A DNA stretch of 64,000 bases from Providencia stuartii (GCA_900455155.1 UGUC01000002.1:496001-560000); one strand, 5' to 3'; shown: positions 31,260-40,293, counted from the first letter of the stretch. Notes: a model not told the origin generated them from the letters alone. Numbers and translations are program-made.

Positions 31260-33446
31260 CTATATGGCTGAATGATGGCCATTTGCAAGAGGCGAAGTAA
31301 CGGGAATATTAATTTGCTTGATCATGGATTTTATTTCAGGGATCAGTTCAAGCAGCAGCCTTGTTTGTTCCATAATAAGGACTGTCTTTTCATCATCGCT
31401 GGTCGATATGCTATCTATGCGATGAGTGATGCTCTCTCGTAGACGTTCTGATTTCTCATCCATTAAGGTATCTAGGCTCATGACTTGTAATGATGTTTCT
31501 ACATAACAGATAGCATCACTCAAAATAATCAGGTTTTCCTCATTTTGCATTTGCTCTCGGTGCGCACCCAATGCTGAAATATAACTCAGTAAGGTGTGGT
31601 TGAGGCAGAGGAGCCTAAAGGCTTGCTCTTGAGTGACTTTATACGATTTAGGATCTGATGCCATATTGGAAACGATAGAAGCAAACTCAGCATCATTATT
31701 GTGGGCATCGCGGCGTGCAACACGGTATTCCAGACTGTTATCTTTACCTTGGTAATATTGCTGTAAAATCGCATCTAAATAGCGGCAGTTACTGTTCATG
31801 GTTTTTTGCACAACCTGCGGTAACTGGCGGAATTTCCAATCAGGCCATATAAAGCTAACAGCAAGGAAGGCTATAAAACAACCAACTAGCGTATCAATGA
31901 CCCGAGGGAGAGCAACTTCAAATCCTTCCCCTAGCAGGTTGAAACAAAATAGAACGAGCAGAGTAATAAATAGTGTCGCTTGCGCATATTGGCTACTGCG
32001 GAAAACAAAAAACAGTAACCCAGAGATAACAATTAAGGTGAGCTGCCCTTCCATAGAAGGAACAAATTTTAATAGCGGCAAGCCAACGAGGATCCCAATC
32101 AGTGTGCCAATAATACGGAGTGCGAGCCGCCGTTTTGTTGCGCTATAGTTAGGCTGACAAACGAACAAGCTAGTCAATAAAATCCAATATCCTCTTTCTA
32201 AATCAAATAATTGGATGATGAGATAGCCTGTACATAATAAGAGAGACATCCTAACTGCATGGCGGAACAGGGCGGATTGCGGTGTTAAATGGTGCTTGAA
32301 GCGCGCGATGATATCACTGATGCCTGAAGGTGACTCATCTGAAAGTTGTTCAAATTGTTTATTATTCTGTTGGCGTGAACCTTGTTCGAGGCCAAGCCCT
32401 CTCAGTTGGACATCAATCCCTTTTAGATTTTTGAGTAGATTATACAGCGCCTTAATTTCATGAATTGCAGGTGACTGTTGTTTTAACAGTTGCAGTGAGT
32501 TTTCAAGGTAAGCAAAAGTACCTTCAAAGCGCGGGTTATGTTGGTACTGCTTACGCCACAAAACAGATTGTGCTACCTGTTGGCAAGCCCGCGCTTGCAT
32601 GCTAAGTAGTCGTTGGAAACGAAAGAGAATATCGCTATGGCGTAGCGTACGACTCAGTTGCTGATATTGTATGTGTGATGAGCTAGCCCGTTCATGGATA
32701 TCTTGTGCAACGAAATAATATTGTAGGGTATTACGTGTTCCTTTCTGGCCTCTATCGCCTTTGAGCCGACTGAGCAGCGCAATTTTAGCCTGATTCATCG
32801 TACTGACTAAGGTGCTATTGACTAAGGCTAAATCATAGACTGACTGTTGGTAGTCATCTTCAAGATCAGGGTCGAATAAGTTGGCCTTTGCATCGAGGTA
32901 GGCGGCTAACTGTTGATAACATTGAGTGATCGCATCTTGTAAAGGCCGAACAGGGAAAAGAATGTGGCCGATCAACGTAAGAAGGTTATACCAAATAGCC
33001 CCAATAAGTAATAGGGCGGGTTGTTGGTACCAAGTATCAAATATTGGCACCCCAAGCATGGTATAGATGGCTATCAATAACGCACCAAATGCAATAGTGG
33101 CGTAGCGTTGACCTAGCGCTCCTAAGAGAATAAACCCACAGGTCGAGAGTGCCAACCCAAAAAAGAACAGAACGGGATGCGGGAACAGTAACTCAATCGA
33201 AACTGAGGCAATAAAAAAACAAAGTAGGGTGATAGCTAGGTTTTTTAATCGGCCAGTCAACCTATCATCTAGGTCGGTCAAGGCGGCCGCTACCATACCT
33301 AATGTCAGAGGGATTGTGACTTTAGGCTCTTGCCCCAATAACCAAGGGATCAGTGTCGTCCCTGTCAGGGCGATTAAGATTCGGATATAATATAGAGCAT
33401 GACTGTTATATAAAACACGACGATAACTGGTAAGCAGCGTTAACAC
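31260..33446 (-). CDS. yccS: YccS inner-membrane protein (FUSC-like)
   Basis: Large inner-membrane protein of the YccS/YhfK group in the FUSC/aromatic acid exporter-like superfamily; transport role unproven. Two sets of membrane helices are visible: residues about 20-170 (IRILIALTGTTLIPWLLG onward) and about 390-520 (LLLCTGYLIIQLFDLERGYW), separated and followed by long cytoplasmic helical regions. It is intact at 728 aa. GTG start with GAGGT 6 bases upstream. Convergent with sxy and divergent from helD, as in E. coli. Confidence 0.92.
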   Translation of the reverse strand: MLTLLTSYRRVLYNSHALYYIRILIALTGTTLIPWLLGQEPKVTIPLTLGMVAAALTDLDDRLTGRLKNLAITLLCFFIASVSIELLFPHPVLFFFGLALSTCGFILLGALGQRYATIAFGALLIAIYTMLGVPIFDTWYQQPALLLIGAIWYNLLTLIGHILFPVRPLQDAITQCYQQLAAYLDAKANLFDPDLEDDYQQSVYDLALVNSTLVSTMNQAKIALLSRLKGDRGQKGTRNTLQYYFVAQDIHERASSSHIQYQQLSRTLRHSDILFRFQRLLSMQARACQQVAQSVLWRKQYQHNPRFEGTFAYLENSLQLLKQQSPAIHEIKALYNLLKNLKGIDVQLRGLGLEQGSRQQNNKQFEQLSDESPSGISDIIARFKHHLTPQSALFRHAVRMSLLLCTGYLIIQLFDLERGYWILLTSLFVCQPNYSATKRRLALRIIGTLIGILVGLPLLKFVPSMEGQLTLIVISGLLFFVFRSSQYAQATLFITLLVLFCFNLLGEGFEVALPRVIDTLVGCFIAFLAVSFIWPDWKFRQLPQVVQKTMNSNCRYLDAILQQYYQGKDNSLEYRVARRDAHNNDAEFASIVSNMASDPKSYKVTQEQAFRLLCLNHTLLSYISALGAHREQMQNEENLIILSDAICYVETSLQVMSLDTLMDEKSERLRESITHRIDSISTSDDEKTVLIMEQTRLLLELIPEIKSMIKQINIPVTSPLANGHHSAI

Positions 33447-33477
33447 AAAGTACCTCAGAGGCGAACATTTCGTAGTC

Positions 33478-33617
33478 TATACTCGTTATATTTTAAGTTG
33501 CCTAGCTGTTACGTGTTGAAGTGCTCAAGGTTTATAGGCTCCTTGGGCGTCTTTTCGACGAATAAACAAGCAGTTTAACCTGCCGCCTAGATACAACTCG
33601 AATATTTAGAGTCTATA
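33478..33617. repeat. Dispersed palindromic intergenic repeat, copy 5
   Basis: The left arm TATACTCGTTATATTTTAAG and right arm CTCGAATATTTAGAGTCTATA bound 140 bp between divergent yccS and helD. It includes an inner inverted pair with GCCTAGCTG near the left and CCGCCTAGA near the right. Best-preserved copy in the window. Confidence 0.65.
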
Positions 33618-33704
33618 TAGGATAGCGTGTTTGTAAGTAATAAAAAACTGTCTGGAATCAAGCAGCCGTTATTTTCATGATTGAACTACTCAGGTGCAGG
33701 ATGT

Positions 33705-35759
33705 ATGGAACTGAAATCAACACAGATTGGGCAGCGCCTGGCTCAGCATCCCTATAATCGGGTTCGCTTATTAAATGCTGGCATTGAGGTGAGTGGTGAA
33801 AAACATCAATATCTTATCCCTTTTAACCAATTAATTGATATTCATTGCAAAAGGGGAATTGTTTGGGGGGAGTTAGAGTTTGAACTAGCTGATGAGCAAG
33901 TTGTTCGTTTGCATGGAACCGAATGGAAGCAAACGCAACGCTTTTATCACTATTTAAATGATAAATGGCAACAATGGAGCATTGAAATGAGTGAGGTCAG
34001 TGCTCAAGTGCTTGTCGCCCTCGCAAAAGGAATACAGCAGCAAACTCAGCAGGATAATTGGTTTAGCTTGCGTGAATTAAACACCTTTCGTAAAAAGATC
34101 AGCGAGCAATTTTCTTCCCTTCCTCTGCCGTTAGCGCGAGTCAGTCAATTTGAAAACTGTGCTGCCCCTTATCACTACTGTTTGCAATGGCTCAATGATG
34201 GAGAACGTTGTCGGCAACAGGTTAACCAACAATGGAGTGAATCAATCCTGTCACGCTATAGTGATTTTTTCCAACATGTTGAAACCTCCCCGTTAAACTC
34301 AAGCCAAGCACTCTCCGTCATTAATGGAGAAGATAACGTTTTAGTACTTGCTGGGGCGGGGAGTGGGAAAACGTCAGTATTAGTCGCGAGAGCCGGCTGG
34401 CTTCTTTTAAGAAAGCTCGCTAAGGCTGAGCAAATCTTATTATTAGCGTTTGGTCGTAAAGCGGCGCAAGAAATGAATGAACGTATCCAAGAGCGTTTGC
34501 AGCAGGAGGATATTGAAGCCAAAACATTTCATGCGCTAGCGCTCTATATCATTCGTGAAGGAAGCAATAAATCACCTGCTATCAGTGAATTCGAAACTGA
34601 CTCTCAAAAACGCGGTGAATTGTTATTGAATGAATGGCGTACACAGTGCAGTACGAAAAAAGCGCAAGCGAAAGGCTGGCGGGAGTGGCTAACTGAGGAG
34701 CTACAGTGGGATGTGCCGGAAGGTGAATTCTGGAAAGATGAAAAAATCAGTAAAAAGATAGTAAGTCGCTTAGAGCGCTGGTTAAGTTTAATGCGTATGC
34801 ATGGCGGTAGCCAGAAAGAGATGATCGAATCTGCCGACGAGCAGTTTAGAGATCTGTTTCAAAAACGCCTTCGTCTCATGTCACCTTTATTAAAGGCTTG
34901 GAAAAGTGCTCTAAAAGATGAAGGGGCTATCGATTTCTCTGGGTTGATCCATCAAGCTGTTAATTTATTAGAGAAAGGGCGTTTTATTAGCCCTTGGAAA
35001 CACATATTGGTCGATGAATTTCAAGATATTTCGCCGTTAAGAGCAAAACTGCTACAGGCATTGCGTCAACAGAATAAACAAACGTCACTTTTTGCTGTTG
35101 GTGATGATTGGCAGGCTATATATCGTTTTAGCGGGGCAGAGCTTGATCTGACAACCTCTTTTGAACACAATTTTGGCGAAGGAGCGCTGTGCGCATTAGA
35201 CACCACTTATCGATTTAATCAGCGCATTGGTGAAATTGCGAATCGCTTTATATTGCAAAATCCAACGCAGCTCGATAAACCACTTAATAGCCTCGTTAAA
35301 GGCAATAAAAAGTCAGTCGTTTTGCTTTATGAAAATGCACTGGAGCGTTTATTCGATAAGATGAGTGGTTATGTCACGGAAAATGAAACTATTTTATGTT
35401 TAGCACGTTATCACTATCTGCGACCAGAAATCTTAAATAAAGCGCAAACACGCTGGCCAAAGCTTAAGATTGAGTTTATGACCATTCATGCCTCTAAAGG
35501 GAAGCAAGCCGATCATGTCATTATTTGTGGGCTGAACAGTGGGAAGGATGGATTCCCAGCGGCGGCACGCGAATCCATTATGGAACAAGTGTTACTCCCT
35601 AAACATGAGGAGTTTGAGCATGCAGAAGAGAGGCGACTGTTATATGTGGCAATGACGCGTGCAAAACAGCAAGTATGGCTACTGTATAACCCCGATGAAC
35701 CATCAGAGTTCGTTAGTGAATTAAAACAGTTAGGTGTGCCTAGACAGAAAAAACCTTAA
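33705..35759 (+). CDS. helD: DNA helicase IV
   Basis: UvrD/Rep-type superfamily 1 helicase that unwinds DNA 3' to 5'. The start is ATG 33705 (MELKSTQIGQRLAQHPYNR), matching E. coli, not the upstream TTG. Motifs in order: Walker A GAGSGKTSVLVARAGW (about 216), DEFQDISP (motif II), GDDWQAIYRFSGA (III), TTYRFNQRIGE (IV), MTIHASKGKQADHVI (V) and LLYVAMTRAKQQV (VI). 684 aa, the length of the E. coli enzyme, and intact. Confidence 0.96.
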   Translation: MELKSTQIGQRLAQHPYNRVRLLNAGIEVSGEKHQYLIPFNQLIDIHCKRGIVWGELEFELADEQVVRLHGTEWKQTQRFYHYLNDKWQQWSIEMSEVSAQVLVALAKGIQQQTQQDNWFSLRELNTFRKKISEQFSSLPLPLARVSQFENCAAPYHYCLQWLNDGERCRQQVNQQWSESILSRYSDFFQHVETSPLNSSQALSVINGEDNVLVLAGAGSGKTSVLVARAGWLLLRKLAKAEQILLLAFGRKAAQEMNERIQERLQQEDIEAKTFHALALYIIREGSNKSPAISEFETDSQKRGELLLNEWRTQCSTKKAQAKGWREWLTEELQWDVPEGEFWKDEKISKKIVSRLERWLSLMRMHGGSQKEMIESADEQFRDLFQKRLRLMSPLLKAWKSALKDEGAIDFSGLIHQAVNLLEKGRFISPWKHILVDEFQDISPLRAKLLQALRQQNKQTSLFAVGDDWQAIYRFSGAELDLTTSFEHNFGEGALCALDTTYRFNQRIGEIANRFILQNPTQLDKPLNSLVKGNKKSVVLLYENALERLFDKMSGYVTENETILCLARYHYLRPEILNKAQTRWPKLKIEFMTIHASKGKQADHVIICGLNSGKDGFPAAARESIMEQVLLPKHEEFEHAEERRLLYVAMTRAKQQVWLLYNPDEPSEFVSELKQLGVPRQKKP

Positions 35760-35798
35760 ATAGCAAAGAGCCGGATAAACTATCCGGCTCTTGAAGGC

Positions 35799-36258
35799 TT
35801 ATTTTGTGCGTTCTTGTAAGTACTGCTGGTAATCAGGGATCACTATATCAATTGCACCATTAAAATAGGGTGACGTAATAATAAAGTCTGCTGTTGCTGG
35901 ATTAGTGGCTACAGGGATATTCCAAACAGCCGCTAAACGTAATAAGGCTTTCACGTCTGGATCATGAGGAACAGCATTCAGAGGGTCCCAGAAAAAGATC
36001 AAAACATCGATTTTTTGTTCGGAGATCATCGCTCCTATTTGTTGGTCACCGCCCATAGGGCCGCTAAGCATACCAGTAACATGAAGCCCTGTATGGTGAC
36101 TAATCAGTTTCGCGGTGGTACCCGTTCCAAACAGTTGGTGAGATTTAAGCTGTTCGCTATTCTTTGTTGCCCAAGCTAATAATGAAGATTTACAGTGGTC
36201 ATGGGCAACGAGTGCTATATTTTTAGTGTTTTTTTATTGTACGAGTAGTTGATTCCAT
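35799..36258 (-). CDS. mgsA: Methylglyoxal synthase, frameshifted
   Basis: Converts dihydroxyacetone phosphate to methylglyoxal and phosphate, a bypass of lower glycolysis. The C-terminal part carries [18 protein letters not shown] with the catalytic Asp, [15 protein letters not shown] and FIITSPYF. The N-terminal part, ALVAHDHCK and [15 protein letters not shown], is joined to the start METTTR-like [10 protein letters not shown] only after removing one base from a seven-T run near 36226 (plus strand). Corrected length is 152 aa, the same as E. coli. Convergent with helD. Confidence 0.93.
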
Positions 36259-36343
36259 GATGTTCCCTTAAAGGTGGCGTGGTATCACGCTAAGCATATT
36301 AATAATGACGTGTTTGTCGCGATCTGCTGGTTTTTATCGCAAT

Positions 36344-36409
36344 AATGAGAGAAAAACTATCTCATAACTTTCTGGGGTAATTGAAAACATAATCCATGTT
36401 TTCTCTCAT
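36344..36409. repeat. Inverted repeat between mgsA and yccU
   Basis: ATGAGAGAAAAC-type arm at 36344-36356 (ATGAGAGAAAAAC) faces GTTTTCTCTCAT at 36398-36409 across about 41 nt. It lies in the divergent promoter region; function unknown. Confidence 0.45.
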
Positions 36410-36519
36410 CTTGCCAGCAACATCAACGTGGTACTCATAGTAGAAAAATTGAGTTAGCACACACTACAACATATATCATATTGTAGATTAATAGTTTACT
36501 GATTTAGGGAGTTATTTTG

Positions 36520-36934
36520 ATGACTAACCAAGAAATTGCTGAAATATTACGTAGTGTCAATACGATCGCCTTAGTTGGCGCAAGTGATAAAAAAGATCGT
36601 CCAAGTTATGAAGTGATGGAGTACTTATTAGAGCAAGGATATACCATAATCCCTGTCAGCCCTAAATTAGCAGGGCAAATGCTATTAGGGGCAAAAAGTC
36701 TACGCAAAATTAGCGGATATTCCTCAACCAATAGATATGGTGGATGTATTTCGTAATGCTGAAGCCGCGGTGGGGATCGCACAGGAAGCCGTTGCGATTA
36801 AAGCCAAAGTACTGTGGCTACAAAAGGGGGTTATTAGTGAAGATGCGAAAAACATCGCACTTGCTGCGGGCATGAAATTTGTTATGGATAGATGCCCAAA
36901 ACAAGAAATCCCTTTATTAGGTTTAGAAAAGTAA
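36520..36934 (+). CDS. yccU: CoA-binding protein YccU, frameshifted
   Basis: Small Rossmann-fold protein of the CoA-binding family; precise role unknown. The start is ATG 36520, with AGGGAG 9 bases upstream. Conserved segments are NTIALVGASDKKDRPSYEVM, GYTIIPVSPKLAGQ, then in the second frame MVDVFRNAEAAVGIAQEA and MDRCPKQEIPLLGL. An extra G in GGGG near 36688 separates them. Corrected, LLGQKVYAKLADIPQPID joins the halves and the length is 137 aa, the same as E. coli. Confidence 0.9.
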
Positions 36935-37004
36935 GCATGACAATACAGTAAAGCAGCGTTGGGCTGCTTTACTGTTGGATACAAGTTAATAATTTTATAA
37001 ACAA

Positions 37005-37322
37005 CTAGTTACGTAGGCGCGGTGCCTGTAATTGTGAGCGAATAGACTCTGCCAATTCGTCCATGGAAGGTTGCTCTGGATGGTCATCAGCGGTTTCATA
37101 AGTAATTTGCGCTTCAGCCAAATAAGTATGAATAGCTTCGCCGTTGTCATCTTCCATAACAACATGGTACCAAGGCAGATCACGTAATGTGCTGTTTGAA
37201 GCAATATCATCATCGTGTGGTTGTTCGAGCGAATATTCGGCATCGACGTCGACCACAACGCCTAGGTAGCCGAGTAGTTTATGTCTAACTTGTTGCCCGA
37301 TCCCATATTTACTGGTGATCAT
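37005..37322 (-). CDS. hspQ: Heat-shock protein HspQ (YccV)
   Basis: Hemimethylated-DNA-binding family protein; in enterobacteria it is reported as a specificity factor and target of Lon. The start is the second of two ATGs (37322, [21 protein letters not shown]), 8 bases after AGGAGG and matching E. coli; a GTG or ATG slightly upstream is possible. Conserved features are [29 protein letters not shown] and the C-terminus [23 protein letters not shown]. 105 aa. Confidence 0.94.
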   Translation of the reverse strand: MITSKYGIGQQVRHKLLGYLGVVVDVDAEYSLEQPHDDDIASNSTLRDLPWYHVVMEDDNGEAIHTYLAEAQITYETADDHPEQPSMDELAESIRSQLQAPRLRN

Positions 37323-37544
37323 CATAGCCACCTCCTAAAAGCCTTGCTTATGCTATAACTTTATATTGGGGCAGTGTTCCGCGTTTTCAAGCCAATGTAT
37401 GGACAATTACTCATAACGCAATACACTGTCTTATATGCAACATTGAAAAGCAGTGCCTCAATTCCAGATTATATGTTCGATGAATAAAAGACAACTGTAA
37501 TAAATCGTATTTTAGTAAATAATGCACTGATAATGGGGGCCAAA

Positions 37545-37826
37545 ATGACAACATCAACCGGACGTTTGTTTTATATCTATGGTCGTGTACAAGGAGTTGG
37601 TTTTCGTTACCAAACGTATCATTGGGCGAATCAAAATGGCATAAAAGGGTATGTCTATAATCGCGAAGATGGCAGTGTCGCACTGGGTATCTATGGTTCA
37701 GACCAAGATATCCGTTTTGTCGAAGAATGGCTCAATGCAGGTGGCCCTCCAGGAGCAAAGATTGATCACTATTTTAGTGAAAATTGGCACACTGAAAAAA
37801 TAGCGGATTTTTCGGTCCGCTATTAA
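37545..37826 (+). CDS. yccX: Acylphosphatase YccX
   Basis: Hydrolyses acyl phosphates. The family signature GRVQGVGFRYQT includes the phosphate-binding loop and catalytic Arg, and the catalytic Asn is in YVYNREDGSV. The start is placed at ATG 37545 after GGGGG; an ATG 12 bases earlier would add MGAK. 93 aa, near the E. coli length. In E. coli rlmI lies between hspQ and this gene; it is absent here. Convergent with tusE. Confidence 0.94.
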   Translation: MTTSTGRLFYIYGRVQGVGFRYQTYHWANQNGIKGYVYNREDGSVALGIYGSDQDIRFVEEWLNAGGPPGAKIDHYFSENWHTEKIADFSVRY

Positions 37827-37838
37827 TTGGCTAGCCAT

Positions 37839-38168
37839 TTAAATACATTTCACGGGCTTTGGCAGGCCGGCAAGTTTTGTTGCTTGCTTTGCTGGGCCTT
37901 TAGGGAATAGTCGATATAAGTAGCGGCTATTTCCTTTATCTTCCCCAAATTGCTGTGAAACGGCTTTCACGAGCATACGGATGGCAGGAGATGTATTAAA
38001 TTCCAAGTAGAATGCGCGAACAAAGCGAATGATTTCAAGATGCTCTTCTGTCAAAGTGATATTTTCTTGCTCTGCGAGAAGAGGAATAAGATCTTCGCTC
38101 CATTGTTGGCTATCGATAAGGTAGCCTTGAGGGTCAGTCTCAATTTCTTGGCCGTTAAAAAGCAACAT
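37839..38168 (-). CDS. tusE: Sulfur-carrier/relay protein TusE
   Basis: DsrC-family protein that receives sulfur from TusBCD and passes it to MnmA for 2-thiouridine in tRNA. It is intact at 109 aa. The conserved C-terminal arm with the active Cys is present ([19 protein letters not shown] then KCI). The helical core includes [19 protein letters not shown]. In E. coli yccA lies between tusE and serT; here the tRNA gene follows directly. Confidence 0.95.
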   Translation of the reverse strand: MLLFNGQEIETDPQGYLIDSQQWSEDLIPLLAEQENITLTEEHLEIIRFVRAFYLEFNTSPAIRMLVKAVSQQFGEDKGNSRYLYRLFPKGPAKQATKLAGLPKPVKCI

Positions 38169-38350
38169 ACAGATTTCAACCTAAACAAAAATAGAGTGCA
38201 AATTTAGCAAAAAATAGGCGATAACCCAAGCGACCTGTTGGAAATGTTGATAATTTAGCCCATTAACACATTAAGTGCCTATTTTTATAGCAATTGATAA
38301 AATAGGGGGTTTACATCGAAAGCGCAGATGTTTATAGTGCACGTCATTGC

Positions 38351-38439
38351 GGAGGGGTGGCCGAGCGGCTGAAGGCAGCGGTCTTGAAAAACCGCCGATG
38401 GGAAACCATCCGAGAGTTCGAATCTCTCCTCCTCCGCCA
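38351..38439 (+). tRNA. serT: tRNA-Ser(UGA), with one extra base in the anticodon loop
   Basis: Class II tRNA. The acceptor stem GGAGGGG pairs with CTCCTCC, followed by discriminator G and encoded CCA. The D arm starts GGCCGAGCGGC, the long variable arm is around GATGGGAAACCATC, and the T arm is GAGAGTTCGAATCTCTC. The anticodon stem GCGGT / ACCGC encloses CTTGAAAA, eight bases instead of seven. The anticodon reads TGA. Five As stand where four are expected, most likely the same insertion error seen across the window. Location matches E. coli serT. Confidence 0.93.
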
Positions 38440-38603
38440 TCTTCACTTCCAATCACGTCTATTAAAGTCTCCTAACCTCAGTTAAATCAAGCGTTCCAGC
38501 GAAATCTCACTCCACCGAAGTCTACTAACGTCTTTCTAAATCTCTACAATAATTTGTTGCATAGTTTTTTATATAGAATTCCCTCTACAATATTAGTGGA
38601 GTT

Positions 38604-38975
38604 ATGAAGCTAACAGATATGCTAATTAAGTGTGCTTACACGCCGACCTCATATTGTGCCGCTATCAGAGCAGGTGATTGATTTGCTGAAACAGATACAT
38701 CCCATCAGTGGTAGTTATCAAATACGTACATATTCCCTAGCCGTACTGATTATAGAAAGCACATACCAGATATGGCACTGAATACGATGATTAGGCGTAT
38801 GGGGGTATAGTGGGCGAGCCCACAGGCCACGGATTCAGGCATACAATGAGCACCATCCTACATGAGCAAGGCTTATAACACTGCTGGATTGAGACACAGC
38901 TAGCACACGTTGATAAGAACTCTATTCGTGGGAACGTATAATCATGCTCAGTATATTGATGGGCGTAGAGTGCTA
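38604..38975 (+). pseudogene. P4-type phage integrase remnant
   Basis: Decayed tyrosine recombinase directly after tRNA-Ser. The first codons MKLTDMLIKCA resemble the start of P4-family integrases. A jump leads straight to C-terminal parts in several frames: RRPHIVPLSEQVIDLLKQIH, then TGHGFRHTMSTILHEQGL (HxxR box) and WIETQLAHVDKNSIRG. About 200 internal residues are missing and several stops are present, so this is real decay, beyond what insertion errors explain. tRNA-Ser genes are usual integration targets of this family, so it marks the left edge of a former genomic island. Confidence 0.82.
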
Positions 38976-38978
38976 GGG

Positions 38979-39383
38979 CTACTTTGCCAACATCGCCTTC
39001 ATCCAAGAGTCAATCTGAGATGGCGGTATATGAATACCTGCTTGGGGATCTGACAGGACTCCATCAGTTAGCTTTACAAGGCAGTATGCGGATATTACAG
39101 CTGCTATCAATTCAAGCGGTCGGCTACCAACTGAGAATAAAATACAGAAATCAGCTGTAGGTATATTAATTTCTTTTTTATGATCATCATCCATAAACCA
39201 TGAGCCGTATTCAAAGCCGGTAATCTCGTTATCTAATTGATAAGGAAGAAAACCAGAAAAGGTGAGTAAGTCAAAATCAGTATCCATAATCAGTGATTTA
39301 TTAACCTTGGCTATTTCCGCCTGCCACTCGAAAGGTGATGGGAGTGATTTAGAAGAGAGGTAAACGTTAAAATCTTGAGACAT
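38979..39383 (-). CDS. Hypothetical protein, possible immunity-type family
   Basis: 134 aa from ATG 39383 (MSQDFNVYLSSKSLPSPFEW), with AGGGT upstream; an ATG at 39413 would add 10 residues. Acidic, no signal peptide. The pattern DTDFDLLTFSGFLP, then GFEYGSWF, LFSVGSRPLELIAA and DGVLSDPQAG, recalls a widespread family of small cytoplasmic proteins of unknown function found near toxin or phage genes. That link is from memory and not proven. It lies beside the integrase remnant, and no toxin gene is visible next to it. Confidence 0.7.
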   Translation of the reverse strand: MSQDFNVYLSSKSLPSPFEWQAEIAKVNKSLIMDTDFDLLTFSGFLPYQLDNEITGFEYGSWFMDDDHKKEINIPTADFCILFSVGSRPLELIAAVISAYCLVKLTDGVLSDPQAGIHIPPSQIDSWMKAMLAK

Positions 39384-39915
39384 AGATATTACCCTAGCTA
39401 GCATGTTTTTCATTTTAGCCTACTAAATACTATTAATTGAGAAAAGGCTTTTAATAGGAAAATTATTTTTAATAACCATAAGCAAACACGGTGTGGTTAT
39501 TTTGATATCAAAAAGACTCATAGTAATAGCGTACCAAAATGGTACTGTGATAAACCACGGTGGTACTATTGATTGGGCTATATAAAACCTAATGCTTGCC
39601 ATTGACCAAAATTAGATTGGATTGATTAATATCTTTGTTATCACTAGTGTTTTATGAGTATGCAGTAGGTACATCTTCGGTTTCAAATTAAAGCAAGTTA
39701 TACAGCATTTACTATGATGGTATGAAGGTGAGTAAATCAAAAATGAGAAAAGCGAAATCAACCAGAATCACCACATCAGGAACGGTAATAAAATCCCCTG
39801 AGAGAGTTAAAACAGCTACAGGTAAAGTTATGGCCACAATGACTATTCAGGCTGAGAGTGACAAGCGTAGTCCGTACTTTCATAACCATGTTGGTTGGCT
39901 TTAATAAAGGCATAT
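39384..39915. other. AT-rich accessory stretch
   Basis: About 530 bases without a recognised gene. A 60-codon open frame at 39722-39904 (MKVSKSKMRKAKSTRITTSG) is basic and has faint resemblance to the start of OB-fold single-strand binding proteins (SGTVIKSPE, TATGKVMATMTI), but support is too weak for a gene call. Several short GGTAC-centred inverted repeats occur near 39530-39570. Confidence 0.5.
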
Positions 39916-40265
39916 TTAAGTCGGATTGACTTGCAAAGTACAACGCGGCTTTTTTAATGTATCCTGCTTTTTAGTGACTCTTTGTAACTCTTTTTTAAGT
40001 CGCAGAATGTCATCACTTTCAATAGATATAATTTGATATTGCGAAGAGTCTGGCTATATTTTTTAATCCATGCGTAAAGACTATGCGTTGTTGTGCTCAG
40101 TCGGTTAGCCGTGCGGGCTACACTATGTCCTTTTTTCGTGATTTGCTTCAATTTTCAATTTTCAATTTTCAATTTTTCTGGATATTGTTTGCTGCTCATA
40201 AACACCTCTCTTTTCGCTATTTTGTCTAACTAAAAGGTGTCTATCAAGTCGGTGGCTATTCAAAC
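39916..40265 (-). mobile_element. IS3-family remnant: left end and orfA
   Basis: The minus strand begins with an insertion-sequence-like end (TGAATAGCCACCGACTTGAT near 40262) and an orfA starting ATG 40199 (MSSKQYPEKLKIE). It then gives KQITKKGHSVARTANRLS and TTHSLYAWIKKYS, the helix-turn-helix of IS3-group OrfA, and in another frame LKKELQRVTKKQDTLKKAAL. A stop interrupts the frame in the heptamer-repeat region and there is at least one more frameshift. The orfB transposase is absent. Decayed partial element. Confidence 0.78.
40149..40176. repeat. Four tandem copies of CAATTTT
   Basis: A perfect heptamer tandem array inside the IS3 orfA remnant. It encodes the repeated lysine/isoleucine region KLKIEN-stop-KLK, so the expansion itself disrupts the frame. 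Confidence 0.85.
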
Positions 40266-40293
40266 AGAATGCGGTAAATAAGGTAGTTATATA

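Noticed and set aside
39722..39904. 60-codon basic frame with faint OB-fold resemblance
   Set aside because: Too short, no clear ribosome-binding site and no full domain; mentioned only in the region note.
40149..40176. CRISPR-like tandem repeat
   Set aside because: The unit is only 7 bp with no spacers, and no cas genes are present. No CRISPR array was seen anywhere in the window.
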